This document shows, in pieces, positions 1 to 8,123 of a stretch of 64,000 nt of DNA. The position numbers were made by a program, and so were the translations under genes. The stretch spans positions 19,721 to 83,720 of the forward strand of contig NZ_FONY01000025.1 of assembly GCF_900113045.1 (NCBI RefSeq). Reading direction: 5' to 3'. Origin of the DNA: Thermoflexibacter ruber. GTDB lineage: Bacteria; Bacteroidota; Bacteroidia; Cytophagales; Thermoflexibacteraceae. Numbering within the stretch: the first letter of the stretch is position 1; each line of letters begins with the position of its first letter. The notes below the pieces were generated by a model. The model was not told where the DNA came from, made no database searches, and worked only from the letters and a program-made list of their open reading frames with translations.

Positions 1-465
1 CTGCTCTTCTTTCTCGTGTAATTCATTTTTCACCTGTTCTAACTCCTCCTGCAAGTCAAATAGCTGCTCGCTGACGAGATTTTCCTTTTTATTATTTCTC
101 AGGAAAAAATAGGCTGCCGCAGAAAGCATTAGTACTCCTATGATATAAAGATAAAACTGATTATTTTGCTTTTGAAGTATCTTATCTATAAGCAAAAGAT
201 ATTTTTGACTTGTCTGAATACCCTGCTGATGACCTATTTTCTTAGCAAGAGCAAGTGCTTGTTGGCTGTATTGGAGTGCTTGCTGGGGCTGGTCTATCAA
301 ATGGATATATGCTAACTCATTGAGCAGAGCTACTTGCTGAGTATCAGAGGTAGTATTTGCTAATACATCGTGTAAGCTATCCAATTGGGTTCTTACCCTT
401 TGGGCATGGCTTTCAGCGTATATTAGCAAAAAAGGGATAAATATAAAGCAAACAAACGTTTTCAT
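1..465 (-). CDS. TPR / membrane / coiled-coil signalling protein, N-terminal part
   Basis: The gene runs off the left edge, so only about 155 N-terminal residues are present. They start MKTFVCFIF with a hydrophobic signal peptide. A helical stretch follows that resembles one tetratricopeptide repeat (residues about 40-80, with the AL.Y..QAL..A pattern). Next come a membrane segment (about residues 105-125) and the start of a Glu/Lys-rich coiled coil. In Bacteroidota this layout is common in TPR-containing sensor proteins that end in a histidine kinase, LuxR-type HTH or cyclase domain. The output domain lies outside the window, so the function is undetermined. The ATG at 463-465 is the first in frame and directly precedes the signal peptide. 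Confidence 0.6.
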   Translation of the reverse strand, partial: MKTFVCFIFIPFLLIYAESHAQRVRTQLDSLHDVLANTTSDTQQVALLNELAYIHLIDQPQQALQYSQQALALAKKIGHQQGIQTSQKYLLLIDKILQKQNNQFYLYIIGVLMLSAAAYFFLRNNKKENLVSEQLFDLQEELEQVKNELHEKEEQ

Positions 466-540
466 TGTATAAAAGTCAATACGCACTATAAATATAAGTA
501 AATATAGGTGCTTTTTACAAATTATTTCTCGTTTGTTTTC

Positions 541-1461
541 TTATACACTCACAAATCTGCAAAACACCCCCAAAGGCAACTTTTTCTCAAAACTGTCCTC
601 TAAGTAAAGTTCGCCAATATGTAGATTATCTTTCTTGCCAAAAGCATTATGTATAAGATTGGCGCCGATGATAGCAGACAAACCTTTGGAATAAAGATTC
701 ATCACTAAAAAGTGCTGTTCTCTGTCTAACAGCTGTGCCACCAGTTTGACTAATTCGTTGATACCTTCCTCTAATACCCATTTTTCTCCATTTGCCCCTC
801 TACCGTAAGCAGGAGGGTCTAAGATGATACCTTGATAAATAGAGCCTCTGCGAACTTCTCGCTTGACGAACTTTACCGCATCTTCTACAATCCAACGTAT
901 GTCTTTTAGTCCGCTCATTTCTCTATTTTCGTTTGCCCAAGTTACTAATTGTTTAAGAGCATCTACGTGAGTTACTTCTGCGCCTGCGCTCCTTGCCGCC
1001 AAAGAAGCAATACCTGTATAAGCAAAAAGATTGAGAACTTTGGGGACTTTGATGTTGGTTTTGGTACTAATGGCTTTGGTACTATCCATAATAAAATCCC
1101 AATTTGCCGCCTGCTCTGGGAATACGCCTACGTGCTTAAAAGAGGTTAGTGAGGCTTTGAATTTCAATAAATTGTCTTTGTAACGATAGTGCATTTGCCA
1201 TTTATCTGGCATCTTTTTTAGTATATTCCAGTTGCCTTTGTCCCTCATTTCGTCAGTAATATTTTTATTCTCGAAAATCGCATGGGCTTTTTTTCTCCAA
1301 TCACTTTCAGCAAGGGACTTGTCCCAAACTGCTTGTGGTTCTGGTCTGGCAGTAATATACTCTCCAAAACGTTCTAATTTTTCAAATCCTCCTGAGTCAA
1401 TCAACTCGTATGCTTCCCAGTGCTGAGGAGTAAGGGTATCTATGTGCATGATGTACGACAA
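541..1461 (-). CDS. RlmI-like class I SAM-dependent methyltransferase
   Basis: The protein has 306 residues. It carries a Rossmann-type methyltransferase core: motif I NLFAYTGIASLAA with the acidic loop VTHVDALKQ, and motif IV DPPAYGRG. These are typical of the COG1092 / RlmI-like family, whose characterised members methylate cytosine or other bases of 23S rRNA. The N-terminal region (YELIDSGGFEKLERFG) is a conserved start seen in Bacteroidota members. No catalytic Cys pair typical of m5C enzymes is obvious, so the exact rRNA target is open. It stands alone between a signalling gene and a T9SS substrate. A second in-frame ATG lies four codons in. Confidence 0.8.
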   Translation of the reverse strand: MSYIMHIDTLTPQHWEAYELIDSGGFEKLERFGEYITARPEPQAVWDKSLAESDWRKKAHAIFENKNITDEMRDKGNWNILKKMPDKWQMHYRYKDNLLKFKASLTSFKHVGVFPEQAANWDFIMDSTKAISTKTNIKVPKVLNLFAYTGIASLAARSAGAEVTHVDALKQLVTWANENREMSGLKDIRWIVEDAVKFVKREVRRGSIYQGIILDPPAYGRGANGEKWVLEEGINELVKLVAQLLDREQHFLVMNLYSKGLSAIIGANLIHNAFGKKDNLHIGELYLEDSFEKKLPLGVFCRFVSV

Positions 1462-1556
1462 GTATTTTTAAGTCATTTAATTCTGTAAATATTTAAGCAA
1501 TCTAAGAATAAAAGTGCTTCAAAAAGCATTTTCAAAACATTCTATTTCGCTGTTTG

Positions 1557-3158
1557 CTACTCCAACAGATTCAAGACACCTTGCTTTTTCCCTCTGATTA
1601 TCTTTCCGTCTTCGCAACCTGTGTATTCTACCACGACTTGGTAGGCATCGGCTTGGGCAGGACTGCCTTGGAAATAGCCATTCCAACCCTCCTCGGGGTT
1701 ATCTGTTTCAAATACCAATACACCCCAGCGATTATAAATTTGCATTCTAAACTTAGTCAAGTTTTCATGCCTTACCCTGAAAATATTATTTGCTGGCGTG
1801 CTATGGGGAGTAAAAGCATTAGGAAGCACCAATACAGGCGAACAGCACTCGGTAACGGTAACTTCGCCTATGGAAACACAAGCCCCCAAAGAGTCTGCTC
1901 TGGCGATGAGCTTGTAAGTACCTGCTTCTCTGAAAGTAATTCTGGGGTTAGTGGAGGAGGCAACTAATTTGTCTTGACTATCATACCACTCGTAAGTGTC
2001 GTAGCCTGCTTCAGTTTCCAATTCTGCTCTTCCATTGCAGATAACAGGTCTGCCTGTAATTTCAAGTTTTTTTAGAATACCGCTTTTGCTTAAATCTACT
2101 TCTAATTGAGCAGTTGGGTGCAGTTCGCAAAGTTTTCCTTCGGTTACAGAAAATACTCGATAGGTATAAACTGTCCCTACATTTAACCCTCTATCAGTGT
2201 AGGTAGTTGTTCCTCTGGGAATTTGCGTCAGAAAAGTAAAATTTGTACCGTCAGTAGAGCGGTATAGTACCGAGCCTACGGCATTACTTGCTGTATTTTC
2301 CCAATTGAGTAGGACAGCTCCCGCCTCTCCAGCACAGGCAGAACGCAGGTTAATCGCCTGAGCATTAGGGTAAGGAGGTTCAAAAACAAATACCCTCCTA
2401 TTGCCGTCAGTATCCCCGTCTAAAGCAGTAATGACTCCTACCCCAATTCTGTTCTCTATGATGTCGTCTGTAATAGGTGAAGTAGGAGGATTAGTGGAAA
2501 TATCTACCCCTCTAAACTGATTTCTGTTTGAGCCTGAGCTGATGCCTATGCGAAAACTATTAGACTCAAAAGAACTTCTTACTCGACCATACCTAAACTC
2601 TATTCTTCCGCCTCTATTGTTTGCATTGGGCAGAGGAGCGGTTTCGTACAAAATAATTTGAAAAGTAGCATCGTTGCTCGTACTTTGAAAATTGAGGTTC
2701 ATATTTCTACATTCCACAACCAAAGTACGATTGGGAGCGTTGCCAAATACTTGATAATGAATCACTCCCCCATTAGCGGATACCCTCCAATCTCCAATGA
2801 CTGCCCCAGTAGTGGCGTTTCTGTCCCCTGATGACATAGCAATAATACGCGCCACATCGGGAATACTATAGGCATTGCCTGCGGGAACAATAGGATTTGT
2901 CCCTAATTGGATAGCACCATTGGCATTGATAGTGAAGGAAGTATAACGCACTCCCATAAACCAAAACTCAAAGCCAATAGGCGTAACGGCAGAGGTGATA
3001 TTGGTCGCTCCTGCATTGATGAGAACAGTAGGATTGTTTAATACAATCAAGGAAGAGGTTTTATTGGTTGAGTAAGCATAGTCCTCAGCTTCCTGAGCAG
3101 TAGCTTGGTAGAGAAAGAGAAAATAAGAAAAAACAATGAGGCAAAAGTATTTTTTCAT
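1557..3158 (-). CDS. T9SS type-B sorting domain cell-surface protein
   Basis: This is a secreted protein of about 533 residues. I chose the ATG at 3158 because it starts a clean signal peptide (MKKYFCLIVF, ending ATAQ); the longer frame to 3221 adds 21 residues in front. The N-terminal half is beta-rich with repeated Gly/Asn turns. The centre has a fibronectin-III-like stretch (LYRSTDGTNFTFL...YTYRVFSV). The last ~90 residues are the gliding-motility-associated C-terminal domain (LPNAFTP, IYNRWGVLVFET, W.G). This domain directs export through the type IX secretion system and attachment to the surface (type B). The ligand is unknown. Probable role: adhesion or an extracellular structural protein. 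Confidence 0.85.
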   Translation of the reverse strand: MKKYFCLIVFSYFLFLYQATAQEAEDYAYSTNKTSSLIVLNNPTVLINAGATNITSAVTPIGFEFWFMGVRYTSFTINANGAIQLGTNPIVPAGNAYSIPDVARIIAMSSGDRNATTGAVIGDWRVSANGGVIHYQVFGNAPNRTLVVECRNMNLNFQSTSNDATFQIILYETAPLPNANNRGGRIEFRYGRVRSSFESNSFRIGISSGSNRNQFRGVDISTNPPTSPITDDIIENRIGVGVITALDGDTDGNRRVFVFEPPYPNAQAINLRSACAGEAGAVLLNWENTASNAVGSVLYRSTDGTNFTFLTQIPRGTTTYTDRGLNVGTVYTYRVFSVTEGKLCELHPTAQLEVDLSKSGILKKLEITGRPVICNGRAELETEAGYDTYEWYDSQDKLVASSTNPRITFREAGTYKLIARADSLGACVSIGEVTVTECCSPVLVLPNAFTPHSTPANNIFRVRHENLTKFRMQIYNRWGVLVFETDNPEEGWNGYFQGSPAQADAYQVVVEYTGCEDGKIIRGKKQGVLNLLE

Positions 3159-3244
3159 TTTTAAAATGATTTCAAGGTCTGATATATCGTAGGCAAATAT
3201 TTTTCCAAAAAACAAAAGCATATCCTCTACACATAGAGAATATG

Positions 3245-3252
3245 CAAAGTTA
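3245..3252 (-). promoter_or_regulatory. Candidate -7 box for the T9SS protein gene
   Basis: On the minus strand this reads TAACTTTG, matching the Bacteroidota sigma-ABfr -7 consensus TAnnTTTG. It lies about 85 bases ahead of the ATG at 3158. No clear -33 TTTG is visible at the expected distance, so this is a suggestion only. Confidence 0.35.
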
Positions 3253-3283
3253 CAATTTTTATCCTTGTTTTATTTATTTTCTT

Positions 3284-4480
3284 CTATCTGACCACTACCT
3301 GTCCGCCGTTTGCATGAATCTTGATGACCCTACTGCCTCTATTCCCCGAATTATTACTCAAGTTAGTTTGGGGCGAATAGCTATTCAGTGGATTGTTTGA
3401 GCGATTATTCATTAAGCTATTCAATAAAGACGAAGCATTATTTTTAGTATCATTATTAGGCTTGCTTTGATTGGCGTTGCCTTTGACGACCTCAGACGGG
3501 TTTCCTGTGATATCCAACTGGTACGCTAAGTTTTCCTCTGGGATAATTCTAATGTCAGTAGATTTGGATTGAATATCCAACCACTCAAAGCTTGACCTTA
3601 GCGTACGAACTTTAAAACTTCCTGCTTGCATTTCCAAGCGTGCTTTTTGACGCATTTCTTGGATAGAAATTTTTGAGAAAGAAGTTTTCCCTGTAATAGA
3701 AAAAGCATTGGCAATGTCGAGTTCGTCGTTGCGAGAGTCCATGTCTAAGTCTTTGATTTCGTTAATATTGACCATAGACGAGCTACTCTCTAAGTACAAT
3801 CTATCTACATTTCGCAAGTTGAGTTCCCCAAATTTGACGGCAATTCTCCCACTTTTAAAATTGGAGATAAAAGCCTTGCTCGATAGCAAGTTAAGCGTAC
3901 TCAAAGGAGGCAACTCATTGGCTTGCACATTGCCATAAGCCAAAGTCAGTTGCAAACTTCCCTTAAAATTTCTCTCAAAGCTAATATCCCCGTATTTGTT
4001 GTTAAGGATTAACTTAGCCGTTTCAGGAAGCAAAATCGTGATATTGATTTCTACATTGCTCTTGTCTATGACTTCTTTTGACTTATCTAAAATATTGTCA
4101 ATGAGTTGGGAAACTGCTCCGCTGCCTTGCTTCTCGATAATTTCAGTAGTCAAGATAAAATATTTTTCATCAAAAACAGGTTGAATCTGTACACGCTGCA
4201 AGATTTTTTCTGCTTCGTCTTTGCTTTTAGCTACTGCATAAATATCCACTGTAAGTTTAATAGAATCTCTATCCCAAGCGATTACATTGATTTTTCCATA
4301 CTTATTTGTCAGCCTAACCTCTACATTTCTTTCTACTTTGGCATCTTGGTAGATTCTTTTGCTTACTTTCTCTAACGCATCTCCTTCTCTTTTGATTGGA
4401 ATGACGGGACTGGCAACCCCATACATTACATTTACAAAAAAGAGGAAAAATGCAATTTTATATACTTTTATCTTTTTCAT
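3284..4480 (-). CDS. DUF4097-like secreted protein linked to the ECF sigma cluster
   Basis: The protein has about 398 residues and an N-terminal hydrophobic signal (YKIAFFLFFVNVMYG). The start at 4480 is preferred over 4492 because AAGGA sits a few bases upstream of it, inside the overlap with the preceding gene. The body has recurring short beta strands, beginning with VRLTNKYGKINVIAWDRD. This resembles DUF4097-type putative adhesin solenoids, often found beside anti-sigma factors in Bacteroidota. The C-terminus is Ser/Asn-rich and low in complexity. The gene overlaps the end of the anti-sigma-like gene by 23 bases, so the two are probably translationally coupled. Exact function unknown. Confidence 0.6.
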   Translation of the reverse strand: MKKIKVYKIAFFLFFVNVMYGVASPVIPIKREGDALEKVSKRIYQDAKVERNVEVRLTNKYGKINVIAWDRDSIKLTVDIYAVAKSKDEAEKILQRVQIQPVFDEKYFILTTEIIEKQGSGAVSQLIDNILDKSKEVIDKSNVEINITILLPETAKLILNNKYGDISFERNFKGSLQLTLAYGNVQANELPPLSTLNLLSSKAFISNFKSGRIAVKFGELNLRNVDRLYLESSSSMVNINEIKDLDMDSRNDELDIANAFSITGKTSFSKISIQEMRQKARLEMQAGSFKVRTLRSSFEWLDIQSKSTDIRIIPEENLAYQLDITGNPSEVVKGNANQSKPNNDTKNNASSLLNSLMNNRSNNPLNSYSPQTNLSNNSGNRGSRVIKIHANGGQVVVR

Positions 4481-5069
4481 GTGTTCCTTCATTTTTTGGA
4501 TAGATTCCTTTACCGTTTGGATTCTTCTTCAGTTTGATTTCGTTGAGCATCTTCTCTAACAATTCAATCCGAACTCGATAATTGCGAATCATAGCTTCTA
4601 CTACTTGCTCATTATTAGCATCTTCTTTTAAGTCATTTTTGAGGTCGTTATAAATCTCCTCCAATTCTTGGATATCTATTAATAAATCGCGGTCAAATAA
4701 ATCATCATTTTCATACTGCTTAAGTTCCGTCAATTTTGCATGAAAAATCTGTTCATAGTAGGCTTCTGTCTTAGAAAGAGGCGGGTCATCCTCCAAAGCA
4801 TCTATTTTATAAGACACCCAAGTAATCCCTGCAACGAGCAGAATCAGTACACTCGCCGCTACTCTCATCAGCATTGAACGGCTGAAGGAATACATTTTCA
4901 CTGTCTTGTTTACCTGCTTATTTTTTTTTGACTGTTTTTCCTCAGTCAAAATTGGAAAATGTTTTTCTTCTTTTAACCGCTGACTAATGCCTGCCCAAAG
5001 TTCTTCGGGAGCTTTGAACTCCTCAAATTCTTGGCGGTTTTCATCTATAAAATTTTTTAACTTGTCCAT
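4458..5069 (-). CDS. Putative membrane anti-sigma factor
   Basis: The protein has 203 residues: a cytoplasmic N-terminus of about 65 residues (LKNFIDENRQEFEEFKAPEELWAGISQRL), one membrane segment (about residues 66-86) and a charged helical C-terminal part. The N-terminal helix pattern and single membrane pass fit anti-sigma factors that hold an ECF sigma factor at the membrane, but no zinc-binding HxxxCxxC motif is present. The gene lies just downstream of the ECF sigma gene (130 bp gap) and overlaps the DUF4097-like gene. The function is inferred mainly from this arrangement. Confidence 0.6.
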   Translation of the reverse strand: MDKLKNFIDENRQEFEEFKAPEELWAGISQRLKEEKHFPILTEEKQSKKNKQVNKTVKMYSFSRSMLMRVAASVLILLVAGITWVSYKIDALEDDPPLSKTEAYYEQIFHAKLTELKQYENDDLFDRDLLIDIQELEEIYNDLKNDLKEDANNEQVVEAMIRNYRVRIELLEKMLNEIKLKKNPNGKGIYPKNEGTHEKDKSI

Positions 5070-5199
5070 ATTTTTATTATTTTATTCTTGAATAGTTGGA
5101 TTGTTTTACTGTTAGATTATTATTTTACTTTCTATACTTACAACTTAAAACTAATATTTAACAACTAACACCAAACAACTAATATCTAATATCTAACAT

Positions 5200-5820
5200 C
5201 TAAATCAATTTCAAGCGTTTTTTCTCCTCCTCTATTATTTCCCTGAGTTTTTTTCGAGCTTTGCTGTACTGAGCCTTAGAGGTCGACTCGGTAACGTTCA
5301 AGATTTCTCCGATTTCTGCATGGTCATAGCCTTCAAAAAGGTATAAATTTAACACTACCCTACAGCCTTCGGGAAGTTGGGTAATGGCTTTTTGTACCAA
5401 CTTGACTTCGTACTGGGTATAGCTATCGTCTTGGGTTTCTTCTGAAATGCGTCTGGCACTTTTGCTATCTTCCAAGCTAATCGTAAGTAACCGCTTCTTT
5501 TGCAATAAGTTAATGCACTTATTGATAACAATTCTCTTGAGCCACGAGCCAAAAGAAGCCTCAAAGCGAAAAGTATGCAACTTGGTAAAAGCCTCTACAA
5601 AAGCCTCTTGCAAGAGGTCTTTGGCTTCGTCTTCGTTTTTGACCATACGCATACAGACGTTATACATGGCATCTGCATACTGCCGATAGAGTTGGTATTG
5701 TGCTTTGCTATCATTTTCCAAACATCGCTCTATCAAGTATTTGTGTATGTCACTGTTGCTTGCTTCCAAGTTTTTGTTTATCTGTCCCGCAGGGCGGGGT
5801 ATATCTGTTACAGCTTGCAT
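5200..5820 (-). CDS. RNA polymerase sigma-70 factor, ECF subfamily
   Basis: The protein has 206 residues. Region 2 is seen at about residues 40-110 (YRQYADAMYNVCMRMVKNEDEAKDLLQEAF...FGSWLKRIVINKCIN). Region 4 is at about 145-195 (LPEGCRVVLNLYLFEGYDHAEIGEILNVTESTSKAQYSKARKKLRE), including the helix-turn-helix that reads the -35 element. Its length suits an ECF factor. It heads a three-gene minus-strand cluster with an anti-sigma-like protein and a DUF4097-like exported protein, so it probably responds to an envelope signal. The start codon is preceded by AAGAA. Confidence 0.92.
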   Translation of the reverse strand: MQAVTDIPRPAGQINKNLEASNSDIHKYLIERCLENDSKAQYQLYRQYADAMYNVCMRMVKNEDEAKDLLQEAFVEAFTKLHTFRFEASFGSWLKRIVINKCINLLQKKRLLTISLEDSKSARRISEETQDDSYTQYEVKLVQKAITQLPEGCRVVLNLYLFEGYDHAEIGEILNVTESTSKAQYSKARKKLREIIEEEKKRLKLI

Positions 5821-5930
5821 TTCTTGTTAGATTTAAAGTAAAATTAAGTTTTTTACTCCTTACTTCTACTTCAAAGACAAGGGCAGGGGCAGAAGGTTGC
5901 TCTCCAATGAAAAAATTTAGGCAAATTTTT

Positions 5931-7514
5931 TTAGTCTGCTTTTTTTTCTCTCTCCTCTAATTTAGGTGAAAAATACGCCAATTTGCTCAGATAAAAAACC
6001 TTTCGGGAGTTTCCTGAGCTACCTGCTTTGAGTTGTTGCATTCCATAGAGAATAAAATAATCTCCATACCAAGACATGACAGCCTCTCGGTCGCGGTCGC
6101 TAATGAGTTTGTTGGCTTCCTCTTTAAGGGGAATTTCTATTTCCTTGATTTCCTCTACAGTTGTGCTTTTATCGGTGCGTTTGTAAAATATCTTTCCATC
6201 TTGGAAATTAAGTAAAGTCAAGCTATCTCTACCCATATTGACTTGAAGCTGGGGGGTTACTTGGAAATGAGATTCTAAGTCTTTGTATTCTAAGCTATTG
6301 TCCCAAAGTAGCCTGCCTGTTTTATCAAAGGCGCATACGATACCATGCCTATATTTGTACCCGACGGGACTGCGGCTTGCAGAGGGTGAGCGCATAAAAT
6401 CATTGATGTTGATAAGAGAGCGATAAGACATATTCATGGCAGAAAGAAACATCGGATTTACATTAAAACCTTGATTGATGCCGTCTCTGTAAATAGGGTT
6501 ATAGGAATCAGCTAAGAACAAAATTTTATCATCAAGAATCTTTAATTCCCTGATTACGAAGTTATAATCATGTTTGTATATATTTCCCTCTTCTCTCTGC
6601 CCTTTGATTTTGCTTAGGACTTTGTCTTTTCGTTTTGCTAAGTAATTAAAAAAGTTTTTGAAGTAAATGAAATCGTAAAATTTAATAAATTCTTGGGCAT
6701 TATTGACTATATGAGTTACATAAATGCCCTGAGCCTTGTCTTTGGCAAGTAGAGAGTACATTCCGAAAAGATACCATTCATTTTGGCTGATGAAGTAGGG
6801 CTGGAAAGTATAGAGGATATAATCTTTTTCATAAGGTACGGCAGTGTTATTCAACAACTTACCTTCTATATCAAAAATATTGTAGTAAAAACTTTCTTTC
6901 TTCTTATTGGTAGTTGGGGTAAGCAATACGAAAATACTTTTGTCATTTTTACATATATCTAAGCGGTTAATGGTAGCTTTGAGTGTATTGATAGCAGGCA
7001 GTACTTTGGGCTTTCCGTTGATATAGTCATGATGAATTACTACGGGACGCCCATCTACCGAACCTCCAAAAAGCAGTACATTATCTATGACTGCAAAATG
7101 GGAGATTTCCATTTTTACGATTCTCTCATACTTTATAGGGATAATTAAACCACCGTGTATATGTATTTTGAGAATATCGTACTCTTTGTCTTCTTTATTG
7201 ATAAGGAGATACAGGTAATCACCGTCTTGGTAATGTAAACCTACGTTACTGCTGTAATCTATACTAATGGCGCGCATCCACTGCTGTTGGAGGGTAGTAT
7301 CAAATTTGCTGAGGATAATTTCCTTTCTGCCACCTTTGAGATACTCCTCGCTTTCCACAAAAACGAGCATTCCATTCTCTTCCAAATTTAGTACTTTGTA
7401 GTTTTCACCTACTTTTTTATTGATTTCCAACTCTGTACGTTGTACTACCTTTATCTGCCCCCACGCACAAATGCAATAAGTACAGAAAACAAAAAATAAA
7501 ATTAGATTTTTCAT
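5931..7514 (-). CDS. Secreted protein of unknown function
   Basis: The protein has 527 residues and a clear signal peptide (MKNLILFFVFCTYCICAWGQ). The mature part is rich in short beta strands with recurrent aromatic residues and D/G turns, which could be a beta-propeller-like fold; I see no catalytic signature. The C-terminus lacks an obvious T9SS sorting domain. It is transcribed in the same direction as the ECF sigma gene downstream, but about 110 bp separate them and no operon can be claimed. I do not recognise the family. Confidence 0.6.
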   Translation of the reverse strand: MKNLILFFVFCTYCICAWGQIKVVQRTELEINKKVGENYKVLNLEENGMLVFVESEEYLKGGRKEIILSKFDTTLQQQWMRAISIDYSSNVGLHYQDGDYLYLLINKEDKEYDILKIHIHGGLIIPIKYERIVKMEISHFAVIDNVLLFGGSVDGRPVVIHHDYINGKPKVLPAINTLKATINRLDICKNDKSIFVLLTPTTNKKKESFYYNIFDIEGKLLNNTAVPYEKDYILYTFQPYFISQNEWYLFGMYSLLAKDKAQGIYVTHIVNNAQEFIKFYDFIYFKNFFNYLAKRKDKVLSKIKGQREEGNIYKHDYNFVIRELKILDDKILFLADSYNPIYRDGINQGFNVNPMFLSAMNMSYRSLININDFMRSPSASRSPVGYKYRHGIVCAFDKTGRLLWDNSLEYKDLESHFQVTPQLQVNMGRDSLTLLNFQDGKIFYKRTDKSTTVEEIKEIEIPLKEEANKLISDRDREAVMSWYGDYFILYGMQQLKAGSSGNSRKVFYLSKLAYFSPKLEEREKKAD

Positions 7515-7846
7515 AAATGATAAAGTTTAGTTCCCCAACTATCGCTTACCATGTAAATAAGACTTTATGCAAAGTCTAAATAATAAAACCAAGTACGCTT
7601 GATTAAGTTTGTTACTTGCCCAGAAGACAAGATAAAAATAACAATTAATAGCTAATATTTAACAAATTTGAGCAATGATTAGTTGTAAGATGTGGATTTA
7701 TGTTTTTTATAATTGTTCTTATAGAGTACCTCAGAGGTTTAGACGATTGTAAAACTATGGTGTAGGCATTAATTCTCAATTATTACTTTTCTTAGTTTTT
7801 TTATTCTTCCTTTTTTGATATGCCCCAAAAGTTTTATAAAGACAAA

Positions 7847-7990
7847 TAAAAAAACAGTCCCCTCGCAAAGCAAAAGGACTGTTCCAATATTTTTTTAGCG
7901 GAATACCGCCCAGCGGTTCGCCGCTCAATTTACCCCCTTAATAAATATCTTTAATGGCTCGCCGTAGCGATTATAATTTTAACCATTTTG
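7847..7990 (-). ncRNA. Candidate small RNA with its own promoter and terminator
   Basis: This ~144 nt unit lies in a 600 bp gap without a coding frame. On the minus strand a TAACTTTG box (7997-8004) sits 7 bases ahead of the predicted 5' end. The transcript would begin with a closing helix (7983-7987 with 7953-7957) that encloses a TCGC-tacg-GCGA hairpin. Next comes a GC-rich pair of hairpins around 7895-7925 (AGCGG/CCGCT). It would end in a 14 bp stem (7853-7866 with 7870-7883) followed by a U run. The stem contains three G-U pairs that work only in the minus-strand RNA; on the other strand they become A-C mismatches. I cannot assign an RNA family. Confidence 0.5.
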
Positions 7991-7996
7991 ATGTTA

Positions 7997-8004
7997 CAAA
8001 GTTA
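7997..8004 (-). promoter_or_regulatory. Candidate -7 box of the small RNA
   Basis: The minus strand reads TAACTTTG, a full match to the Bacteroidota TAnnTTTG -7 element. TTTC lies 19 bases upstream in place of a -33 TTTG. There is no downstream protein start within reach; the next minus-strand gene begins near 7514. Confidence 0.45.
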
Positions 8005-8076
8005 GAGGGTTTTTATGTTCTGAGAAATAGCAGACTTTGCTCAAAAATAGTGAGTAATATTACTCAAAAATTCCAA

Positions 8077-8109
8077 AGACCTGTCAGGTTTTGAAAACCT
8101 GATAGGTCT
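8077..8109. repeat. 33 bp palindromic dispersed repeat, copy 1
   Basis: A 33 bp near-perfect palindrome centred on 8093, with 16-base arms around a single G (core CAGGTTTTGAAAACCTG). The only arm mismatch is a G/T that would pair as G-U in RNA. It begins 15 bases past the stop codon of the minus-strand BNR-protein gene, so it may act as a 3'-end or terminator-like hairpin. A second copy with the same 33 bp length and core lies inside the alpha-2-macroglobulin gene at 52982-53014. Confidence 0.85.
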
Positions 8110-8123
8110 GGTCTAATTTCTCC

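Noticed and set aside
5070..5199. TCTAATATCTAACATCTAA-like motifs as a repeat array
   Set aside because: Short AT-rich direct repeats with irregular spacing, common in this genome's gaps; no structure or function is supported.
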